Positions 15,494-26,159 of a stretch of 64,000 bases of DNA are shown here, in pieces. Each line of letters begins with the position of its first letter. The stretch's first letter is position 1. The DNA is from Telmatactis stephensoni (Eukaryota > Cnidaria > Anthozoa > Actiniaria > Isophelliidae). The notes below the pieces were generated by a model. That model saw only the letters and a program-made list of their open reading frames with translations, did not search any database and was not told where the DNA came from. The stretch is taken from positions 62,001-126,000 of the forward strand of contig JALIZF010001210.1 of NCBI GenBank assembly GCA_029948255.1, written 5' to 3'. The position numbers and the translations under genes are program-made.

Positions 15494-16159
15494 AGGGTTT
15501 TTTAGTCTCACTGTTGAATAGGTGACGTCTACTAAATTAGGTAAGTTATTTACTATTTTAGGTGACGTTTACCTAGCTAGATTTGAATTCACGTGAAACA
15601 GTTCGTTTCTTCCTGGAGGAGCGATAATGTAGAATGCTTTGTTTCTGCGTTCTTTCTCTTGTAAATATGTTCACTTATAGTTAGTGAAGCCCCCCTGATT
15701 TGCTTGACCATTGTTTTGGCGGGCTTTTACTATTTTAAAGGGGGTCGTAAGGGAGGTGTGGAAACCGCAAAACCGCAAACAAAATTGAGAAAAAACCGCA
15801 TGCAACAAAAATCGTCAGAATCCCCAAAACCGAAAACCGTGTACAAAACCTGAAGTCAAAAACCTCAAAACCGCAGGTTAAAATAACAAATAACTGAAAA
15901 ACCGCATCAAAAATAACGCAAAACCATACCATGCCATTTTTTTCTATATTATGTTTCCAAGTTATAATTAATTTATGTTGTTCACACACGTTCGTATTTT
16001 GAACGAGTTTCTAGCTCCTGGACGATACGTGTTTAAATAAATAAATTGTAATTATTGTAATTATTATCACCGCAAACCGTTATTTTAGGTGACGTCACCT
16101 ACAAATAACCAAATTTACTAAATTTATCTAACTATTCAACAGTGAGACTAAAAGCACTC
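15494..16159. mobile_element. 666-bp inverted-repeat element with TAG target duplication
   Basis: The ends are AGGGTTTTTTAGTCTCACTG and CAGTGAGACTAAAAGCACTC, flanked by TAG at 15491-15493 and 16160-16162. The paralogous spacer at about 29722-29745 shows the empty site GTAATTGTAGTGTACAACAA. Inner arms carry TTGAATAGGTGACGT and its inverse. The middle (15755-15930) is a degenerate AAACCGCAAAA repeat. A 3-bp duplication would suit a PIF/Harbinger-type source; that assignment is inference. Confidence 0.75.
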
Positions 16160-16500
16160 TAGTGTACAATAATAAATAAGTAAACAAAATAAAAATAAAA
16201 ACGACAATATGTAGAGTGAAAGGTACTACATGACTCGTCGAGACAGCAGACCATGACACAGGGTCACCTATATAACCCTTTGACGCTCCCTCGTTACCGA
16301 GCTCGATTGCTCGGCTCATAAATCGTTGTTTCTCTTCTTCAGTTGGTTTATAAGACATGTTACCCGACAGCACTGCTGAGAAGAACGGGTCGAAAATGTA
16401 GCCTGATAAAATAGTTGACCTTGCTAAGCGAATTGAAAGATATATGGGTATGGGTTGACTGAAGCGAGTCTAGAGGAAGGTTAATGATTGGCGGAACCAT

Positions 16501-17703
16501 CAGGGTCCCCTATACCTGTTGCGTGAAACGTGAATGGCTGGTTTATTTTGACGTGAAACGTGATTTAAGGTCTAAAATCTTTTTGCGTCCATGTGAAAGC
16601 AATTGATTTTTTTGTGAACGTGAAAGAGATTTTTTACTCGTGCCCAGGCCTTTAGGCCGGGAACGAGTTATAAACTGCAAATGTTTCTTTTTTTTCTTTT
16701 TTTCCTCTCGTCGTCCACGAGAATGCGGCATTCTTGCGCAACTTGTCACGTGTCACAGTTCCTGATTGGGTAAGAGCGTAAGAAACAATGCCCTTCATTC
16801 ATCACCTTTGAGCGAGTGCGAACTCTTCGAAGCTAGTGAACGCCAGTCAGGAACTTTAGGAATGCAAGATGGCGGACAGCTCAAAAAATAGCTTTCAGAG
16901 ACAGGCTTTTCCAGCAGTGAGACAATATAAAATGGAGCTTTTAACTCGAGATTTACCTAGGCACTTATAAGAGCTTCAGAATGGGCTGTTATTTTGAGCC
17001 CGATCTCCAATACTTTGACCAAATATCAAGCTCTCAATGGAGTAGTTGAAAATGAAACTCTCGCGACTCAAAGCAATTCCTTTGAGCTGGAAATCTACGA
17101 ATTTCTCACCCTACATGTTGCTAAACGAACGCATATAGAGACAAGTCAATTATATTTTCATTCAAGCATTCAAGAGATCTTGAAACGTTTTTGTGATGAA
17201 TTTTAACACAATTCTGGCCAGACAATTTATTTATATATTTTCATGGAACCAAGGCTCTATTTGACCTGATGCGTTTGGTCACGCAATAGATAAAACATCT
17301 GAAACATGAACGAAAAAATACACGATTTGTTATTGTGTCAAAAACGTCGTTGTAGAAGTCTTTACAGCAAACACTTGAGATATACAGTGAAATAAAAAGT
17401 TGAATAAACTGGTATATTTTTGCATGTTGGAGATATCTAATACCATGCATGATAATAGAGGGACAGAGGCAAACACTAAGCTGCTGACAGACAAATTGAC
17501 TAATCAGATATGCTTTAAAGAGGTCAAAAATGGTCTATATTATGTTACGGTTAAGTGAAGAATGCGTGAAACGGCTCGGGGAAGAGTACGAACGGGGCTG
17601 GTCCTTGAAGCCTCTCCTCCCAGGGCACGAGTGAACGCACGTGTGCGTCTAGTTAATTATGCGTGACGCGTGAAATATTTTTGCGTGATTTCATTTTGTA
17701 AAG
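16501..17703. mobile_element. MITE (CAGGGTCCCCTATACC family), carried in the inverted segment and split by another insertion
   Basis: Left end CAGGGTCCCCTATACCTGTT, then GCGTGAAACGTGAATGGCTG. The family is intact at 40142-40356 and present in opposite orientation at 27981-28163, upstream of copy C exon 1. Here it is interrupted by the insertion at 16636-17634 and resumes with AATTATGCGTGACGCGTGAA up to the inversion breakpoint. Its missing far end, CAGGGTCACCTATAT, is at 16259-16273, on the other side of the inversion. Confidence 0.7.
16636..17634. mobile_element. About 1-kb insertion inside the MITE, ACTCGTGCCC ends
   Basis: The insertion begins ACTCGTGCCCAGG and ends CCCAGGGCACGAGT, short inverted termini of about 10-13 bases. 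The first 35 bases also fold locally (CGTGCCCAGGCC...GGCCGGGAACG). It has no recognisable coding region. It is absent from the related MITE copies at 28 and 40 kb. Confidence 0.5.
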
Positions 17704-18268
17704 GGCTATGGCTATCCGTTTGGAGCAGTGATTGTGAAAGACGGTAAAATTATTGGTGAGTCGGTACCAGAGTGATTTAATTTAACTCTTGAAAAAAATA
17801 GTACGCATTATAGTTTGAATTAGACTCTAAACGAATGTTTACTTTTGTTCTTATCAACTAGTACCGAACTAAATATTCCTCTTTCTTTCATGGGTTAAAT
17901 AAAAGCACTCTATGTATGTGTTGGAGCAAATTATAAGCCGATAGTATCTCACTTCCAATTGCAAGTGAGTTCCTTTCAGGATAACTTGCTTAGGCACTCG
18001 ACGTTTTGCAGTATACATACCAAAAATACCAAAGTTTTTATGTACTTCTTTTACTTCTTTGACCTTAAGCAACCAAAACAAAATACTCTTTGTTTAACGA
18101 GGATATAACTACCGTAAAAATTAACAAATCGAATTGCTTTTTTATGGTCTGTATTCTTATTGACAATAAAAATTGCGTCAGAAATGGGTCAGAAATGGAA
18201 CTACGAGCGGTAACGAGTGGTTTCGCTGCAACGATTTGATCATTGAAGTCTGATGCAATCTTTATTGT

Positions 18269-18509
18269 CAGGGTCGTGACATGGTACGTTTTTTCGCTCG
18301 TGATCCCGTTTTTTGGTCGGAAATTTTGATCCCTGATCCCAAAAGTTCTCTTATTTTGATCCCTGATCCCAGTTGTGAAAATTTTGATCCCTGAATCCTG
18401 TCGATTTGACTACTGATCCCGATCCCACGTTTGTGACCCCGATCCCATGGCTTGAGATCCCGATCCCAAGCCTGTGATCCCTGATCCCACGTACCATGTC
18501 ACGACCCTG
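18269..18509. mobile_element. 241-bp MITE with TTATTGT duplication, intron 1 of copy B
   Basis: Perfect-looking ends CAGGGTCGTGACATGGTACG and CGTACCATGTCACGACCCTG. TTATTGT is present at 18262-18268 and 18510-18516. The paralogous intron of copy C has a single TTATTGT at 28921-28927 and no element. The inside repeats GATCCCTGATCCC many times. CAGGG ends and a 7-8 bp duplication fit an hAT-type source. Confidence 0.9.
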
Positions 18510-18829
18510 TTATTGTCGATAAGAGCACAGACCATAGAAGAGCGACTTCGATTTGTTTTTTACCACAAATACAGTCTTAAGACTTGACGCTGTCACTTTT
18601 ACAAGACCGCGTGACTGTGTTTCGTGACCAACACGTGACTTCATTTTCACTGTTTACCAAATCTTGCTCTCACAAAACTCAACTGTCCCCGTCCCCTCTG
18701 GACAGTCCTCTTGTCCGCTGGAAATCCCCTAGATATCTCTGTCTTGTCCCCGTCCCCTTTGGACAATCATCTTGTCCCCTGTATGGATATCCCCTTAGTT
18801 ATCCCCATCTTGTCCCCTTGTCCTCACAT

Positions 18830-18902
18830 CCAGGGGATTGTCCCAGGGGATTGTCCCAGGGGATTGTCCCAGGGGATTGTCCCAGGGGTTTGTCCCAGGG
18901 GA
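18830..18902. repeat. 13-bp tandem repeat (CCAGGGGATTGTC)
   Basis: Five to six near-perfect units in intron 1 of copy B. The matching place in copy C intron 1 (about 29340) holds one unit only, so the array expanded after the duplication. Confidence 0.9.
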
Positions 18903-18984
18903 CAAGGACAGTTGAGGCCAGTCCTGGACATTGAAATAACCTGAACTTTGCTGAAGCTGCATGATGGAATCGACAAGAGGCAAA

Positions 18985-19033
18985 AACCAAAAACAACAAC
19001 AACAACAACCAAAAACAACAACAACAACAACAA
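18985..19033. repeat. (CAA)n tract at a retroposon end
   Basis: AACAACAACAACAACC and similar runs follow TTGCTGAAGCTGCATGATGG. The same arrangement is found at 29535-29612 in copy C. Confidence 0.7.
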
Positions 19034-19186
19034 ACGAAAACCCGAGTCGATTGATTGCATTCCCAAAACTAAAAGTTCATTTAATTTTTACGATGTACTA
19101 TGTAAGGATGTTAAATCTTGCATCTTGAATCTTACATCTTGCATCTAGCATCTTGTACCCTTTATCTTGCATCGAACATCTTGAAT

Positions 19187-19258
19187 CTTTTTTGAGGTCC
19201 TTTTTGAAAATCATTTTTAAATGAAAAAGTCTTTCTCAATAAAGATTATTATTATTAT
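19187..19258 (+). repeat. Retroposon 3' tail with AATAAA and (ATT)n
   Basis: Same tail as at 776-852 in opposite orientation. It is preceded by an irregular ATCTTGC heptamer tract at about 19105-19185. Intron 1 of copy B. Confidence 0.6.
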
Positions 19259-20471
19259 TAATCTTACATCTTGCATGTCCCTTATGGGCCACGGTAAACT
19301 CCAACAACTTTTCTTGCAATTTTTACGCATTTTTTCCTGGAGAGCGCATGCGCACGTCTCGCGCCATTTATTTTTTCGCGCCAACGATACCAGTCCTCCC
19401 CCGGCCTAAAAAAAATAAGTTGTTGCAATGTGTTACACAGTGTAACATTTCGCCACGGCACTCTGTGACGATACAGTTTTTAGCGTTGCGTGACAAGTTA
19501 ATTGTTGGGAAAATTGTACAGTGTAACACAATCTTCTAGGTGAACGTTACAACACAGTGATTGCAGACTGTGATCCCACAGCACATGCAGAGTTGAGTGT
19601 TATTAGAGAAGTTTGTAAGAACATCAAATCCTGTGACCTGAGCGGCTGTGAAATGTACACAAACTCTGAACCTTGCCCATTGTGCGTATCAGCTATATGG
19701 ATTTGTAGGTGAGTTGAGCTTTCCAGACAGATTTATACTTGTGTAAGGCGTTGTTAACACCAGCGGCACACATCAGCATGGTGATTTTGTCCTGGGGAAG
19801 GGAAGGCAGGGCGATTTTCAACCCGGGACGGAAAGATTTTCATTTGGTCCGATCCCGTATAGAAACCGGGGAGGGGGGACTCTTAATATTTTGATTGAAG
19901 ACTCGTCAATTTGGTAAACCAGGTTTTGGAGTAAAATGAATGAGTTTTCGATTGACGCTTAAGCAAAAAGCCTTCAAGAGCCTTCAAAATACAATTATTC
20001 TAACTAGGATTCGCAAAAACGTCGGTCTTTCAGATTTGCATGGGCTGAAGTTTTTGGTATTTCATGCAATTCCGGTCTTCGGTCTCGACGCCACACATAA
20101 CCAACCATTTTCAAATCACGTTTTCGGCCCAGAGTTTGTGCGATTTTGCCGAAAGGTTTAAAAAGATTTAGATTCAAAATGAACACTGGCTTTATTTCTC
20201 CCATCTCATAGGCTGGATCGCGTTTACTATGGTAACCCTAGTGAAGACATTAATTACATTTGGGATATAGGCCCTCTTTTTAAAGATCTCGCCACACCAA
20301 TTGATCAGCGGTCTACCCCAGGGGAGCAGGTCAAAAGCAAGAGCAAGGAGTCGTATGACGTCATTGCAAAGTGGAAGACTGTCATAAATAAACATCGACA
20401 CGATGGAAGTGCAGAGAAACTGTGATGTACAGTAACAACTAGGATGTAGAAGCAGTGTACGTTCTAATAAA

Positions 20472-22440
20472 TGCAAGAACAAATACACAAAACAGGAGAG
20501 GAGCACTGGGGGCACCTGCCCCCTCCCCCAAATTTTTGGTAATTAATTGTCACAATAGAAAAGAAAAAATACAACATTAGATACTAGATAACAAGATTTA
20601 ACTGTGAACGAATGTTTCTTTTTTGCATGTCTGTTTGTGTGTGAGTATGTGTGTTTTTCTTCTGCTTCGCTTTTTTAGTTTTTTGTTATTCTGGATGCTC
20701 CCCTCTCCCCAAGTCACGCTCTATGCCTCTATTCCAGATCACTTAACGTCCACAAATTTCAATGGACGATAATACTCTAATCATTAACAATTAATTACCA
20801 GCGGTCTGAAGCTTGGTTTGAACCCAATTTTTAAAACCCCATGGGCAACAAGTCCAAAGTAAAGCATAGTAATTAGTAGCATAGTTTTTCATAGTAAACA
20901 AAAATTGCTATTTATTAAATTGTTTTACTTAAAAAACGTTTCAAAAATATAATAATAACAATAATAAACTTTTAATATTTCAGTGTCTTTTGACTTTAGC
21001 ATGGTGTTGCTAATTGAGGACACCATAACATAACATAAATAACATAAAGTATAAATATAGAAATATATACATATTTTGTGTGCAAATGTGAATATAATAT
21101 GATATAAATATAAGTTTAAATATAAAAATGATATATATAGAATATTTAAATTATAGGAATTATAGAAATTGTAAAAATACTGTATTGACTAATTTAAGAA
21201 TAACATAAAGTGCATGAGCCAGTTGAACATTTATCAACCAGTAAGCTTTCCAAGTCCATTTTCCTGAGTTGTCTCTTAAAACTGCATCAAGTCACATTAT
21301 GACTTATCTAATAGACACAGTATAGTGGGACAGTAACCTGTTGAGAACGGATGTTGAACATGGTTAATCAAGTGTTTTGTAAGTTTAGCACCTTGCGTAT
21401 ACATGACAGTAGGAAAAACCGCTACAGTTTGTATATTATATTTATTCCAAGCAACCATTTTTAGGGATATTTCCACCTATTTTACACTGAGAAAGTGTCC
21501 GCTGCCTGTTTCAGAGGGGTGAATTCCTTACAGGGAGAATTGTTACACAGAATATGGGGAAATTCGGCAGGGCGGCCCATGTGAAGGTGTCCGCCTTACA
21601 GAGGTGTCTGTATTGAGGGAGTTCAATTTTGTTAATTCCGTGAAAACAATGATAACAACAACAAAAACAAAAAACTTGGTGCATTGTGATCCCCTTTGTA
21701 AACCTGCGTCAAAAAAGGCTGTCGAACGAAGAGGGTAGTTGCTAAACCTTTCTCGCTTTTAGGCTTGGTATTAATTACGTCAAAAATATAGTTGGATTTT
21801 TTCATGAAACTAATCACACTGAAAAAAACAAACAAACAAAAACAAGCATCATGGAAACATACATTCTATTATGAAAATATTGTGAAAATATTGCTTGTTT
21901 TAAAACAAACAAACAAAACAACAACAACAACAACAACAACAACAAGAATGGTGGTCAGTAAAAGCCAAACTCACAAAATCGGAGATGAAAACTTTGGTTC
22001 GCTTGTTCGAGTTGTGACGTCATTGACCTTGGAACGGTACACTTCTGCCTTGACTTTTCGTCCAGTCGATCTAGGACATTTTAATGGCAGTTGGTCAAAT
22101 TAAACTAATTGCAACAGAATTTTTTTCATCGCCAAACTGTTAAGTACTGTCCACTTACTAACATACTAAAAATCCCCCAAAATCCCAATAGTGGAACACG
22201 TCTAAATTACGTGTTAAAGTTTTGACCTGATTACACAGGGAACCCAATACTAGCAAAAAAATTGTATATACTACAATTTGTTGATAGTTTTTTTTTTCCC
22301 CTTAAACTAGTTAATTAGTGTGAATATAATCACTAAATCACTTTGCTTTTCAAAGTTGTAAAAATTTCCACAGTTAAAATGCAAAGTGACTGGCTTGGAA
22401 CGAGTTTCTTCTAATAACGGCAATTTATACACGACCTCCG
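20472..22440. other. No supported gene
   Basis: Spacer between deaminase copy B and the TRIM-NHL gene. It contains AT-rich ATATAAATA runs at 21040-21180 and (CAA)n-type runs at 21905-21946, but no exon recognised. Confidence 0.45.
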
Positions 22441-22565
22441 AGTAAAAACCGAATAACTAATTATAATAACAATTCGTAACGTTTGGTAACGCTTCACTTC
22501 CGCCTCGCCTTTTCTTGGAATAACGTTTCTTCTAATAACACAGCCATCAACCAAGGAATTTCAAA

Positions 22566-24728
22566 ATGGATTCCCTCATTGCAACCATGAAAGAGGAAGT
22601 CCAGTGCTTCCTATGTCATCACCAAATGACGGAACCCAAGTTATTAAAATGTTTTCATACATTCTGTAAGTCTTGTATCCAGAGACACGCTCAGCTTACA
22701 GAACAAGTCTACAACTTCAAGTGTCCTCGATGTTCCTCCGAAACGTCGCTACAAGACTTGGAGGACTTACAGTCAAGTCCACTTCACTCCAGAATGTTGC
22801 AAGTCCTAGAGTTGGTGGAAAGCCACAAGTCTTGTTCTGTTTCCGAGACTCATTCGCCAGCATTGTGGTACTGTTTTGACTGTGATCGCTCGTTGTGTAT
22901 CGAATGCCTGAAGAATCATGCAGAATTTATTAAAGACCACAAGGTTTGTTTGTTGTCTGACTTGAAGAAGGAAGACCTTGAGTTCATGCTTCAAAGAGAA
23001 AACCCTTGCAAGACTCACATGAATCACAGTTTAGAGTTCTTCTGTAAAGACTGTGAAGTCTTGGTCTGCTCGATTTGCTTGAAGAACGACCACAAGGATC
23101 ACAAAACATCGACTCAGCAGGAAGTCACCGCCATTGAGAAACATTCACTCTCAACAAAATTGGAGGAAATCAACAGGCTGCGATGTGAAGAAAAAGAAAT
23201 GAAACAACAAGAAGAAATTGCAGTCAAAATGAAAAGCGATGGAGAGAAAGCCAAAAAAGAAGTTCAGAAACTGACCAAAAAGTTAGTGAAATTTTTGATC
23301 GATCAAGAACAACAGCTCCTTGATCAAATCGAAAGAAACACAGCGAAGGCTGACAGGAATTTGCGTATAATACGTCACATCCCAGCTGCACAGGAATATA
23401 TCCAAAAGATTCTCGATAACGGAATAACAAGTGATATGATCACAAAGACCTTCACATTTTCACCCTATAAATCAAGCACTTCCGGTATAGTTTTCCACCC
23501 CAACGAAGACTGGAGTCAGCAAATACTGAATGGAAAACTTGGAAATATAAAATTAACAACCAAGGTATCATATTCACGATTGAGTGCAATTCAAGTTGAT
23601 TCTAATCTTCAGGCTGCTAGAAAAGCAAAGTTGTCCATCGTGACGAAATACTCGACAGGAGAAATCAATTATGATGACTCTGATGTTGTAGACATACAAA
23701 TCAGTCCCGTCGATGATGTGAAAGTTGAAGAGAAACCCGTCAAGACTGATGGTAAAATAGAAGTCGAATTTAGCCCTCGAGTAGCTGGTCGATTGACAGC
23801 AGAAGTTCAACTGAATGGGATTCCTGTGTCAAACAGTCCACTAGTGGTGGATGTCAAGCCTCAACACATAGAAGAGATAGATGAGGATTCAGGGTTGAAA
23901 AAAGCGTTGAATACTCGGTCTAAAGGGTTTGTAGGTATTGCCGTGAATAAAACCAACACTAGGATTGCTGTTGGTGCTCGTGATTCACACTGTGTTAGAG
24001 TCTTCACTATTGATGGAGCGTTGTTGCTGAAGTATGGCAGTCACGGCAGTGGACAGGGACAGTTGAAATCTCCTTGTGGATTAGCATTTCTCAACGATAC
24101 AGATTTAGTCATAGCTGACTGCGGCAATGATAGAATATGTATAGTGAACACTACACAGGTAGGAACCTTTGGTCGTCATGGTAACGGCAGTGTGGACGTT
24201 TCCGAACCATATGGAGTATACGTTGATGACGACAGTAACATCTTTGTCAGCGATGCTGTTAATCGTTGCGTTCAGGTCTTTACAAAGAACGGTGACTATC
24301 AATATCAATTTACTGTGCCAAATCAGGACAATTTTAGTCCATACAGTACAGTTACACACAATGGACTGTTTTACGTGAGTGATTACAATAATGGAGTGAT
24401 TCATGTGATTCAGATGAAAGATGGCTCACTAACTCGACTATCCACCATTGGACAGAAGGGTCAGGGTGTTGGTCAGTTGCAGAGTCCATATGGTCTAGCT
24501 ATTGATAATGACCACAATCTACTGGTGTGTGACCATGGTCCTGTGTTCGATTCTGGGCTGGTTAAGAAGTTCACTTTGGATGGTCGTTTCATTGGAAGCA
24601 CAAGTCAGTTGGAAGGGAATCCCTGTTATTATATAGCAGTACTGAATGATGGTCGATTTCTTTGTACGTGCTCTTCTTATAGGTCAAATACATCGGGTGT
24701 TTTTTTGTTCAAAAATAACAATAGTTAA
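22566..24728 (+). CDS. TRIM-NHL protein (RING, two B-boxes, coiled coil, filamin, NHL), single exon
   Basis: An unbroken 720-residue frame with a good start context (AAAATGG). RING finger C3HC4 ligands are C14, C17, C29, H31, C34, C37, C53 and C56. Two B-boxes follow (about 88-130 and 144-182), then a Lys/Glu-rich coiled coil (190-265), a filamin-type domain (about 335-440, ending NGIPVSNSPLVVDVK) and an NHL propeller (455-715) with repeats such as LKSPCGLAFLND and LQSPYGLAIDND. This is the full TRIM-NHL order. Such proteins act as E3 ubiquitin ligases and, in some members, bind RNA through the propeller. TTCTTCTAATAACACAG just upstream could be an acceptor for a 5' UTR intron. ATTAAA at 24794 may be the polyadenylation signal. 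No introns in the coding region; lineage-expanded TRIMs are often like this, and a retroposed origin is possible. Confidence 0.95.
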   Translation: MDSLIATMKEEVQCFLCHHQMTEPKLLKCFHTFCKSCIQRHAQLTEQVYNFKCPRCSSETSLQDLEDLQSSPLHSRMLQVLELVESHKSCSVSETHSPALWYCFDCDRSLCIECLKNHAEFIKDHKVCLLSDLKKEDLEFMLQRENPCKTHMNHSLEFFCKDCEVLVCSICLKNDHKDHKTSTQQEVTAIEKHSLSTKLEEINRLRCEEKEMKQQEEIAVKMKSDGEKAKKEVQKLTKKLVKFLIDQEQQLLDQIERNTAKADRNLRIIRHIPAAQEYIQKILDNGITSDMITKTFTFSPYKSSTSGIVFHPNEDWSQQILNGKLGNIKLTTKVSYSRLSAIQVDSNLQAARKAKLSIVTKYSTGEINYDDSDVVDIQISPVDDVKVEEKPVKTDGKIEVEFSPRVAGRLTAEVQLNGIPVSNSPLVVDVKPQHIEEIDEDSGLKKALNTRSKGFVGIAVNKTNTRIAVGARDSHCVRVFTIDGALLLKYGSHGSGQGQLKSPCGLAFLNDTDLVIADCGNDRICIVNTTQVGTFGRHGNGSVDVSEPYGVYVDDDSNIFVSDAVNRCVQVFTKNGDYQYQFTVPNQDNFSPYSTVTHNGLFYVSDYNNGVIHVIQMKDGSLTRLSTIGQKGQGVGQLQSPYGLAIDNDHNLLVCDHGPVFDSGLVKKFTLDGRFIGSTSQLEGNPCYYIAVLNDGRFLCTCSSYRSNTSGVFLFKNNNS

Positions 24729-25002
24729 AGAACCAATTGACATCAAATAGAAACATTAGTTGATGGTGTAGCATTAATGGTAGTTTTACATACATTAAAC
24801 AATGTTTAGCACTAGCTTAAAACATCGAGAACGCGTAGTGGTGCATGTGTCTCAACAGTGCCCAGTTGTGAGTGTTCAAAAATTGGAACCCCGTTAATAC
24901 GAGCAAAAATTAGTTGGCACAATAAGGGGTCGGCATAACTAAAAGGTTATATTTTACAAGAGATTTAATGCGTTATTATCAATCTAAAGTGTAGAGAGAC
25001 CC

Positions 25003-25160
25003 GGCTATTCCTTAGCAGTACTGACTCAGATGATGGTCGATATCTTTGTACGCGACACTGGCCATAGAGGGGTTTTATTCTTGACGAATAGCAATAGTTA
25101 AATAGTCGGTTGTCATAGAAATTGATTTGGTTAAGGTGTAATGTTGGTGTTCATGTGGTA
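25003..25160 (+). pseudogene. 3'-end remnant of a second TRIM-NHL gene
   Basis: The stretch repeats, with changes, the last codons and 3' flank of the gene just upstream: TAGCAGTACTGA, GATGGTCGAT, TCTTTGTACG and AATAGCAATAGTTAA all recur in the same order, and the similarity runs on into the 3' flank (TTGATTTGGTTAAGGTGTAA against TTAGTTGATGGTGTAGC). The frame is disrupted. It is a leftover from a tandem duplication. Confidence 0.75.
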
Positions 25161-26159
25161 TTGTATTACACTAAAATTTGAGATTGTGTAAAGTGGTGTA
25201 CCCGCTGTTCGTAGGGTTTTTGTTCGCTTTCTTTAGTGAATCAGGCGAGCGTCGAAGGCGTGAGAAGCGAAAGAACACACAAGGCCTCTCTCGTGTGACT
25301 CTCATATTAGACGAAAGTCAGAACAAAACGATAAACCCCTGGAACCCAGGGTAAACGTGGTACGCATGTCTGTCAGTAACAAATTGATGACCATAATTTA
25401 GTGGCAAGGTTTTGAAGATCGGAACCTCGCAACGGTAAAACATCACTTCCAAAATAACGAAATGTTGGGCTTACGCTCATGTATGACGTCACAGTTATTT
25501 AAACCACTTAAAAAGAAACCGTGACGCATTAATCGTGCAAAGGACTAGAACTAGGCTGGTTTACACGGGCGATTTTGTTGCGTGAGTTAAGCAGTGATTT
25601 CAATAGGGATTTTATTGTAATTGTAAATCGCTTTTGTAGATTTATAAGCAATTCGCCGAAATTGCAAACTGCAAGTATAAAATTTACAATTTCTATTTTT
25701 CGCCGTGCAAGAAGAGTAGTGAAATTATTTGCCCTGCAAATCTTGGAACCAAATCAGAGAATAAAAATCGGTTATTATGGTGTTTATATACTTACAACAG
25801 TCAATAGTAGATCATCATTCTGTAACGTCTTGATAGAAGTGTAGTGTACTCTACAATTGAATTTGATTCTACATTTTTATACTTTTGTTGATGGTCTACA
25901 GTTTAGACAGAGCTCTTTGATATTAAAGTTAGATCTAAGTAGTATTTCATTTTACATATCGAACAAGTATAACATTTTCATTATACGTTGGTTTTGTCGT
26001 TTTCTTGCATTGTTAAAGTTAGGGACCGTTAGGTGAAGGATGTCAATTGTGTGCGTACATTTCCAGGAAGCTTCCGCCATAAATAAGGACCTAGGTATCT
26101 AATGGAATGTTTACCGTAGGTCACTGTGTTAAATCTAGGTATAGCAAAGTCTGAATTCA
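25161..26159. other. No supported gene
   Basis: AT-rich spacer after the TRIM-NHL remnant. A short open frame from 25575 has no recognisable domain. Confidence 0.4.

Larger units (their letters stand above)
16272..20425 (+). pseudogene. CDA-fold deaminase copy B, exon 1 split by an inversion
   Basis: The first part of exon 1 (MSYKPTEEEK to NEGASKGY) lies on the minus strand, ATG at 16358, ending near 16272. The rest (GYPFGAVIVKDGKIIG) lies on the plus strand at 17704-17755 with a normal GTGAGT donor. Exons 2 (19540-19708) and 3 (20212-20425) are intact on the plus strand. Exon 2 has HAE and SEPCPLC, so the zinc ligands survive, and exon 3 ends at TGA 20423-20425. AATAAA at 20466-20471 is a likely polyadenylation signal. 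Copies C and D have the same exon 1 unbroken, so a 1.43-kb segment (about 16272-17703) has flipped here. As it stands the gene has no usable first exon; a new upstream start would be required. It also lacks one Ser codon after the start Met. Confidence 0.85.

Noticed and set aside
18584..19066. Overlapping Pro/Gly-rich frames on both strands
   Set aside because: Produced by the 13-bp tandem repeat and the CTTGTCCCC-rich intron sequence of deaminase B.
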